The notes under the pieces are model-generated. The model was not told the origin of the DNA. It did not search any database and worked only from the letters and a program-made list of their open reading frames with translations. A stretch of DNA of 64,000 nucleotides from Arthrobacter sp. 31Y. GTDB taxonomy: Bacteria > Actinomycetota > Actinomycetes > Actinomycetales > Micrococcaceae. Both the position numbers and the translations under genes were made by a program. The stretch lies in the NCBI RefSeq assembly GCF_000526335.1, contig NZ_JAFW01000001.1, forward strand, positions 186,001 through 250,000. Reading direction: 5' to 3'. Numbering within the stretch: the first letter of the stretch is position 1; every line of letters starts with the position of its first letter. Shown here piece by piece: positions 59,165-64,000 of the stretch.

Positions 59165-59194
59165 TACGACGGCGGGTGGTGACCCGCCGTCGTA
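59165..59194. repeat. Perfect hairpin between nrdE and nrdF
   Basis: TACGACGGCGGGT (59165-59177) pairs perfectly with ACCCGCCGTCGTA (59182-59194), loop GGTG. It lies 54 bases after the nrdE stop and 38 bases before nrdF on the transcribed strand, with no T-run on that side. It could be a partial terminator or an mRNA stabilising/processing element that changes the NrdE:NrdF ratio. Confidence 0.8.
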
Positions 59195-59248
59195 CTCTTT
59201 AGTTTTGAGGGTAGCCGAGGCCACCATTAATCAACCCATAGAGGTTGA

Positions 59249-61432
59249 TCACAGCATGCAGCTAACGCAGCCTTCCACCTCAGTGCCCTCCAGCGCGAGC
59301 TGGCGGAGACGGATGTAGTAGAGGGTCTTGATGCCCTTGCGCCATGCGTAGATCTGCGCCTTGTTGATATCGCGCGTGGTGGCGGTGTCCTTGAAGAACA
59401 GCGTCAGGGACAGGCCCTGGTCCACGTGCTGCGTGGCAGCAGCGTAGGTGTCGATGATCTTCTCGTAGCCGATTTCGTAGGCATCCTGGTAGTACTCCAG
59501 GTTGTCGTTGGTCAGGTACGGAGCCGGGTAGTAAACGCGCCCGATCTTGCCTTCCTTGCGGATTTCGATCTTGGCGGCCACCGGGTGGATGGAGGACGTG
59601 GAGTTGTTGATGTAGCTGATGGAACCGGTAGGCGGAACGGCCTGGAGGTTCTGGTTGTAGATACCGTGCTCCATGACCGAAGCCTTCAGCTCGCGCCAGT
59701 CATCCTGGGTGGGGATGTGGTGGCCGGCGAAGAGCTCGCTGACGCGCTCCGTTTCCGGAACCCATTCTTGCTCGGTGTACTTGTCGAAGAACTCACCGGA
59801 TGCGTAAGTGGACTTCTCGAAGCCGCCGAACTTCTGGCCGGTCTCGATGGCGAGACGGTTGGAAGCTCGCAGAGCGTGGAACAGCACCGTGTAGAAGTAG
59901 ATGTTGGTGAAGTCCAACCCCTCTTCGGAACCGTAGTGGACGTGCTCGCGGGCAAGGTAACCGTGGAGGTTCATCTGTCCGAGGCCGATTGCGTGGCTCT
60001 GGGCGTTGCCCTGAGCGATGGACGGCACCGAGTTGATGTAGGACATGTCGGACACGGCGCTCAGGGCGCGGATGGACGTCTCGATGGAACGGCCAAAGTC
60101 CGGCGAGTCCATGGTCTTGGCGATGTTCATTGAACCGAGGTTGCAGGAAATGTCCTTACCCACGGTCTCGTAGCTGAGGTCCTCGGCGTAAATGGACGGC
60201 GAGGAAACCTGCAGGATCTCCGAGCACAGGTTGCTCATGGTGATCTTGCCGTCAATCGGGTTGGCCCTGTTTACGGTGTCCTCGAACATGATGTACGGGT
60301 AGCCGGACTCGAACTGGATCTCCGCGAGGGTCTGGAAGAACTCGCGGGCGCTGATCTTGGTCTTCTTGATCCGGGAATCGTCAACCATCTCGTAGTACTT
60401 CTCGGTCACCGAAATATCGGAGAACGGAACACCGTAGACCTTCTCCACGTCGTACGGGGAGAAGAGGTACATGTCCTCGTTCTTCTTGGCGAGCTCGAAG
60501 GTGATGTCCGGAACCACAACGCCCAAGGAGAGCGTCTTGATGCGGATTTTCTCGTCAGCGTTCTCGCGCTTGGTGTCCAGGAAGCGGTGGATGTCCGGGT
60601 GGTGGGCGTGCAGGTATACCGCACCTGCACCCTGGCGGGCACCGAGCTGGTTGGCGTAGGAGAAGCTGTCTTCGAGGAGCTTCATCACGGGGATGACGCC
60701 GGAGGACTGGTTCTCGATCTGCTTGATCGGTGCGCCGTGCTCGCGGATGTTGGTGAGCGAAAGCGCTACACCGCCGCCACGCTTGGAAAGCTGGAGCGCG
60801 GAGTTGATGGCGCGGGCGATCGACTCCATGTTGTCTTCGATGCGGAGCAGGAAGCAGGAGACGAGCTCGCCGCGCTGTGCCTTGCCGGCATTGAGGAACG
60901 TGGGGGTAGCCGGCTGGAAGCGGCCGTCGATGATTTCGTCGACGAGGCGGTTCGCCAGGTCTTCGTCGCCGCGTGCCAGGTGCAGTGCAACCATGCAGAC
61001 GCGGTCTTCGTAGCGCTCCAGGAAACGCTTGCCGTCAAAAGTCTTCAGCGTGTAGGACGTGTAGAACTTGAAGGCACCAAGGAAGGTCTCAAAGCGGAAC
61101 TTCTTCTTGTACGCACGGTTGAAGAGGTCGCGGATGAAGTTCATCGTGTACTGGTCGAGGGTTTCGCGCTCGTAGTACTGGTTCTTCACCAGGTAATCGA
61201 GCTTCTCTTCCAGGTCGTGGAAGAACACCGTGTTGTTGTTCACGTGCTGCAGGAAGTACTGGTGCGCAGCTTCACGGTCAGCTTCGAACTGGATCTCGCC
61301 GTTGGGGCCATACAGGTTCAGCATGGCGTTGAGCTCGTGATAACCCAAGCCCTTGAAAGCCTCAGGCAGCGGCTTCTTGACCGTGTCCACAGCGCCCCCG
61401 GTTACTTCTGTTTCTGCGACAGTTGTGTCCAA
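59249..61432 (-). CDS. nrdE: Class Ib ribonucleotide reductase alpha subunit NrdE
   Basis: Catalytic subunit reducing ribonucleoside diphosphates. Seen: [43 protein letters not shown] with an active-site Cys, [18 protein letters not shown], and the C-terminal shuttle pair CVSCML. 727 residues. The TTG at 61432 overlaps nrdI by 31 bases; a GTG at 61390, just after the nrdI stop, would give 713 residues and is nearly as likely. Neither has a convincing ribosome binding site. Confidence 0.95.
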   Translation of the reverse strand: MDTTVAETEVTGGAVDTVKKPLPEAFKGLGYHELNAMLNLYGPNGEIQFEADREAAHQYFLQHVNNNTVFFHDLEEKLDYLVKNQYYERETLDQYTMNFIRDLFNRAYKKKFRFETFLGAFKFYTSYTLKTFDGKRFLERYEDRVCMVALHLARGDEDLANRLVDEIIDGRFQPATPTFLNAGKAQRGELVSCFLLRIEDNMESIARAINSALQLSKRGGGVALSLTNIREHGAPIKQIENQSSGVIPVMKLLEDSFSYANQLGARQGAGAVYLHAHHPDIHRFLDTKRENADEKIRIKTLSLGVVVPDITFELAKKNEDMYLFSPYDVEKVYGVPFSDISVTEKYYEMVDDSRIKKTKISAREFFQTLAEIQFESGYPYIMFEDTVNRANPIDGKITMSNLCSEILQVSSPSIYAEDLSYETVGKDISCNLGSMNIAKTMDSPDFGRSIETSIRALSAVSDMSYINSVPSIAQGNAQSHAIGLGQMNLHGYLAREHVHYGSEEGLDFTNIYFYTVLFHALRASNRLAIETGQKFGGFEKSTYASGEFFDKYTEQEWVPETERVSELFAGHHIPTQDDWRELKASVMEHGIYNQNLQAVPPTGSISYINNSTSSIHPVAAKIEIRKEGKIGRVYYPAPYLTNDNLEYYQDAYEIGYEKIIDTYAAATQHVDQGLSLTLFFKDTATTRDINKAQIYAWRKGIKTLYYIRLRQLALEGTEVEGCVSCML

Positions 61433-61872
61433 AACTTTTCCAGCCCTTCGTTGACCCGCTGAACGTCTTCCGGCGTTCCCATGAGTTCAAATTTGTAAAG
61501 ATGCGGCACGTTGCACTTGACGGAGATGATGTCCCCTGCAGCGCAGTAGTTGTCCGCGAAATTGGTGTTCCCTGCTCCAATAACACCGCGGATCAGTTCC
61601 CTGTTCCTTGGATCGTTGAGAAATCTGATGACCTGCTTCGGCACGGAACCTTCGCCGTTTGTTCCGCCATAAGTGGGCAGTACAAGGACGTAGGGTTCCA
61701 GGGCTCGAAGCGGGGCATCTTGGGCATAAAGAGGGATGCGTGCTGCATCCGTACCCAGTTTCCGGACGAATCGTTGGGTGTTCTCGGAGGTCGAGGAAAA
61801 GTAGATGAGGTGACTCCTCGTGGTCACAGCTTCCGCAGCATCGCGTACGGGTGCCGCTGCCAGCGGTGCCAT
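61402..61872 (-). CDS. nrdI: Flavodoxin-like NrdI, activator of class Ib ribonucleotide reductase
   Basis: FMN protein that supplies oxidant for the Mn2-tyrosyl cofactor of NrdF. Flavodoxin phosphate loop [16 protein letters not shown], then [19 protein letters not shown] and [19 protein letters not shown]. The ATG at 61872 has GAGGTGA upstream and gives 156 residues; the longer frame overlaps nrdH and is not family-like. Order nrdH-nrdI-nrdE-nrdF is the classical one. Confidence 0.95.
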   Translation of the reverse strand: MAPLAAAPVRDAAEAVTTRSHLIYFSSTSENTQRFVRKLGTDAARIPLYAQDAPLRALEPYVLVLPTYGGTNGEGSVPKQVIRFLNDPRNRELIRGVIGAGNTNFADNYCAAGDIISVKCNVPHLYKFELMGTPEDVQRVNEGLEKFWTQLSQKQK

Positions 61873-61934
61873 GGGAGTCACCTCTACTACATAGGAATTC
61901 TTAGAGTGCTGTGGTGGCGAAGTTTGAATGAAAC

Positions 61935-62177
61935 TTAGGCCACGGAGGAAACGGCCTGGGCCAGTTCCTCGATCTTGTCCGGGCGGAATCCAGACCAGTG
62001 GTCCTGCTCGGTCACGACGACGGGAGCCTGCATGTATCCCAGTGCCTTGAGACGCTCGAGGGCCTCGGCATCCTGGGAGATATCGACACTCTGGTAGGCA
62101 ATGCCCTTCTTGTCGAGTGCCCGGTAAGTTGCGTTGCACTGAACACAGGCCGGCTTCGTGTAAACCGTTACGGTCAT
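61935..62177 (-). CDS. nrdH: Glutaredoxin-like NrdH redoxin
   Basis: Reductant for NrdE. Active-site C11-V-Q-C14 in [19 protein letters not shown]; the C-terminal specificity region has [19 protein letters not shown], typical of NrdH with thioredoxin-reductase dependence. 80 residues, ATG start. First gene of the nrdHIEF operon, with the candidate NrdR box about 160 bases upstream. Confidence 0.95.
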   Translation of the reverse strand: MTVTVYTKPACVQCNATYRALDKKGIAYQSVDISQDAEALERLKALGYMQAPVVVTEQDHWSGFRPDKIEELAQAVSSVA

Positions 62178-62573
62178 GATCCCTGTCCCCTAAGTTGAAG
62201 TCTGATTCTCTTCGTATCTGGCGGGCTCAACCGGAACTAATTACTGAATCCGATACCGGCCCGCGGGCTGCCGTGACAGCCAACACGCTCTGATTTTGTC
62301 TTGTGCTGGTTTCCCGCTCAATCCGTAAATCGATACTACATGTAGTGCAAGCGCCGAACTGGAACCCCAAGATGATGTATTACAAGTATGTCATTCAATC
62401 CACTGCTCGTCCACAGGCAAGGGTCGTCAAAATGTCCGTGATTCCGCCAAATTGAGAGATGTCATCCACACCCTGTGGACTACTTAGCCACATTTAATCT
62501 TCAGCGTGTCGCCGGGATACGGCGTGTCGTGACACTTTGAAAATGTGGCGCGGCGAACAGCTAAAATCGCCTG
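62178..62573. other. 396-base divergent promoter region between nrdH and the LysR gene
   Basis: Holds the nrdHIEF promoter region and that of the LysR-family gene. The one clear motif is the ACTACATGTAGT palindrome described separately. An AT-richer stretch (about 62370-62395, with the imperfect palindrome TGTATTACA) might be part of a second box but is weak. I see no ORF, RNA gene, riboswitch or terminator in it. Confidence 0.7.
62335..62346. promoter_or_regulatory. Candidate NrdR box upstream of nrdHIEF
   Basis: ACTACATGTAGT is a perfect 12-base palindrome. Extended to 16 bases it matches the NrdR consensus ACACWATATATWGTGT at about 12 positions. It lies 158 bases upstream of the nrdH start. 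NrdR sites normally come in pairs about 21 or 31 bases apart; a good second copy is not seen, which lowers confidence. Confidence 0.55.
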
Positions 62574-63539
62574 ATGGTCAACCTTCTCCATCTCCGCACC
62601 CTGATGGAGGTCACGCGGCTGGGTTCCTTCGCAGCCGCTGCCGCCCAACTCGGCTACACAGCTTCGGCAGTCTCCCAACAGATGGCCGCGCTGGAACGCG
62701 ATACCGGCGTCGAGCTCTTCCAGCGGTCGGCCCGCAGTGTTGTGCCAACAGAGGCCGCGGTGACCATGACCCGGCACGCGTCCAAGGTACTAACCGACGT
62801 CGAGGCCCTCATGGCAGCCGCCTCGAGGACCAACGACTCCCCCGCCCAGGAACTGAGGCTAGGTATTTTCCCTAGCCTGGCTACCTACGTCCTGCCTGAC
62901 ATCATCCGGAATGAACGATGGAATGGCCTGGGTATTGAGCTGAAAGTGTCCGTAGCCGAACCAGCCCAAACCATTCAGGGCCTGCGCAGCGGCGGCGAAC
63001 TGGATGTGGCGCTGGTCTATCAGGTGGGTCAGTCGGGCTTGGCGTGGCCGCATTCGCTGGAGCGCCAGTGGATTGGCGACGACGACTTCCGGGTGGTGCT
63101 TCCTGCCTCATGGAAAATCCGGGAGGACGCCGAGATCGAGGCCGCGCATCTCTCCGACATGCCATGGATCATCCACCACCCCGGCACCAGCGACGCCTTG
63201 GTGATAGAACGCCTCTTCGCCAGCTGCAACCTCCACCCCCGCGTGGTGGCTTACAGCGACGACTTCCATGCGAGCCTGGAGATGACCGCCGCCGGACTCG
63301 GGGCCTCGCTGGTACCGGAGCTGGCGCTGCGGAACCGGCCACCCGGCGTCGTGGTCCTCGACGTTCCGGACATCCGGCTGGCGCGGAACGTGTTCGCCCT
63401 GCTGATCAACGAAAAGCGGACAGCCCAAGTGCAGTTGTTCACACAGCTGCTTGCAGACACCCTCAGGGAGACGTCGGGAAAGAGCGGCCTTCACCCCCTG
63501 AAATCCGCTCCTGTCAAGGGCCGCAATCCCCACAGGTGA
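62574..63539 (+). CDS. LysR-family transcriptional regulator
   Basis: A 321-residue regulator. Winged helix-turn-helix at about residues 1-60 (LRTLMEVTRLGSFAAAAAQL and YTASAVSQQMAALERDTG), followed by the two-lobed effector domain (LGIFPSLATYVLPDIIR, EIEAAHLSDMPWIIHHPGTS). Divergent from nrdHIEF, but control of those genes is not implied. Effector and targets unknown. Confidence 0.92.
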   Translation: MVNLLHLRTLMEVTRLGSFAAAAAQLGYTASAVSQQMAALERDTGVELFQRSARSVVPTEAAVTMTRHASKVLTDVEALMAAASRTNDSPAQELRLGIFPSLATYVLPDIIRNERWNGLGIELKVSVAEPAQTIQGLRSGGELDVALVYQVGQSGLAWPHSLERQWIGDDDFRVVLPASWKIREDAEIEAAHLSDMPWIIHHPGTSDALVIERLFASCNLHPRVVAYSDDFHASLEMTAAGLGASLVPELALRNRPPGVVVLDVPDIRLARNVFALLINEKRTAQVQLFTQLLADTLRETSGKSGLHPLKSAPVKGRNPHR

Positions 63540-63589
63540 ATTGGTGCGAAGTGCTGGAACCCGCCGGTTGATGGGGTTAGATTGATCAC

Positions 63590-64000
63590 ATGGGCAAGGT
63601 AGCGAGCAAACATTTTGGGGAGATCGAGCTCAACCACGGGCGTGAACATTGCTTCGTCGCGAGACACGAACTTGGCGGCAACCAGCTTGAGCTGGACCTC
63701 AATGTCACCGCGCACGACCACTTCGATGAGGCGGCCATGCGCAAGGTGGACTACAGGTTGCGCTTCCTCCCCGAGCTCGTGGACCAGGTCAGGGAAATGA
63801 TCGCCGACGAACTGGACCAGGACGGCACCAACCCTCAACAGTTCCTGCACTTCCACAGCTCGCAACTCAAGGAAGAGCAGCTCGAATCCGTCTTCGGTGT
63901 CAGCGACAAAGGCCAGCTCACCAACGACGTTTTCCTGAAGGCCCTCAAACTCGGCCACGTGGCCATCTACCCCGGCCAGCCGGAACGGTACTTCGTCCTG
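63590..64000 (+). CDS. DUF2004-like protein (3' end outside the window)
   Basis: An open frame starting MGKVASKHFGEIELNHGREH and running to the right edge (137 codons). Pieces ELDLNVTAHDHFDEAAM, YRLRFLPELVDQVREMI and LKLGHVAIYPGQPERYFVL resemble actinobacterial DUF2004 proteins, whose function is unknown. Acidic and soluble, without a signal peptide. Family call is moderate because the C-terminus is cut. Confidence 0.6.
   Translation, partial: MGKVASKHFGEIELNHGREHCFVARHELGGNQLELDLNVTAHDHFDEAAMRKVDYRLRFLPELVDQVREMIADELDQDGTNPQQFLHFHSSQLKEEQLESVFGVSDKGQLTNDVFLKALKLGHVAIYPGQPERYFVL

Noticed and set aside
62371..62390. A second NrdR box (around TGTATTACA)
   Set aside because: Match to the consensus is poor and the centre-to-centre distance of about 40 bases does not fit the usual 21 or 31.

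Overview
The window is a high-GC actinobacterial chromosome segment, most likely from the Micrococcaceae (Arthrobacter/Paenarthrobacter type). The evidence is mycothiol biology (mycoredoxin and an S-(hydroxymethyl)mycothiol dehydrogenase), MurT/GatD lipid II amidation, a phosphatidylinositol-phosphate-synthase-like enzyme, frequent GTG/TTG starts, a decayed DUF222/HNH gene of the kind abundant in Arthrobacter, and gene order that follows the Mycobacterium tuberculosis efp-to-thrS chromosome arm. Genus is inference; no rRNA, tRNA, CRISPR array, insertion sequence or prophage was seen.

Layout. 1-12.8 kb, minus strand: a long operon-like run DUF948 - DUF6167 - alaS - ruvX - mltG - aroE - aroC - aroK - aroB - TPR gene, then the start of efp, with many 1-4 nt start/stop overlaps; rpsD and rarA lie upstream. 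12.9-20.9 kb: an acVLRF1-like gene that seems to lack its catalytic loop, a GNAT gene, aspS, hisS, a membrane-anchored cyclophilin, a DUF349 coiled-coil protein and an AbiEi-antitoxin-like gene. 21-31 kb, minus strand: rel, secF-secD, yajC, ruvB-ruvA-ruvC, yebC, pdxT. 31-41 kb: murT-gatD, a CapA-like lipoprotein, an M3 peptidase, pdxS, and thrS-HIT-pgsA. 41-45 kb: DUF6504-dnaE2, a damage-inducible mutagenesis unit with a near-consensus LexA box. 45-58 kb is accessory: a flavin monooxygenase facing its TetR regulator across a palindrome, an SRAP protein, mycoredoxin, the formaldehyde detoxification pair, a lipoate-ligase-like protein, a thioesterase, a VTT/DedA-like protein with a possible iron box, a Rieske-FAD oxidoreductase, a shortened AlkD-like protein back to back with a DUF1016 nuclease, a dienelactone-hydrolase-like lipoprotein and a patch of pseudogene debris. 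58-62.6 kb: class Ib ribonucleotide reductase nrdH-nrdI-nrdE-nrdF with a candidate NrdR box. The right edge holds a LysR regulator and a partial DUF2004-like gene.

Shared themes: shikimate pathway (aroB, K, C, E), peptidoglycan (mltG, murT, gatD), Holliday junction processing (ruvABC, possibly ruvX, rarA), vitamin B6 (pdxS, pdxT, separated by about 5.6 kb), protein export (secD, secF, yajC) and four aminoacyl-tRNA synthetases. I found no convincing wholly new multi-gene system. The most informative oddities are the acVLRF1 loop loss, the split mutasome cassette with a composition break inside dnaE2, the His-rich MltG extension, the MurT without a zinc ribbon, and the candidate regulatory sites.
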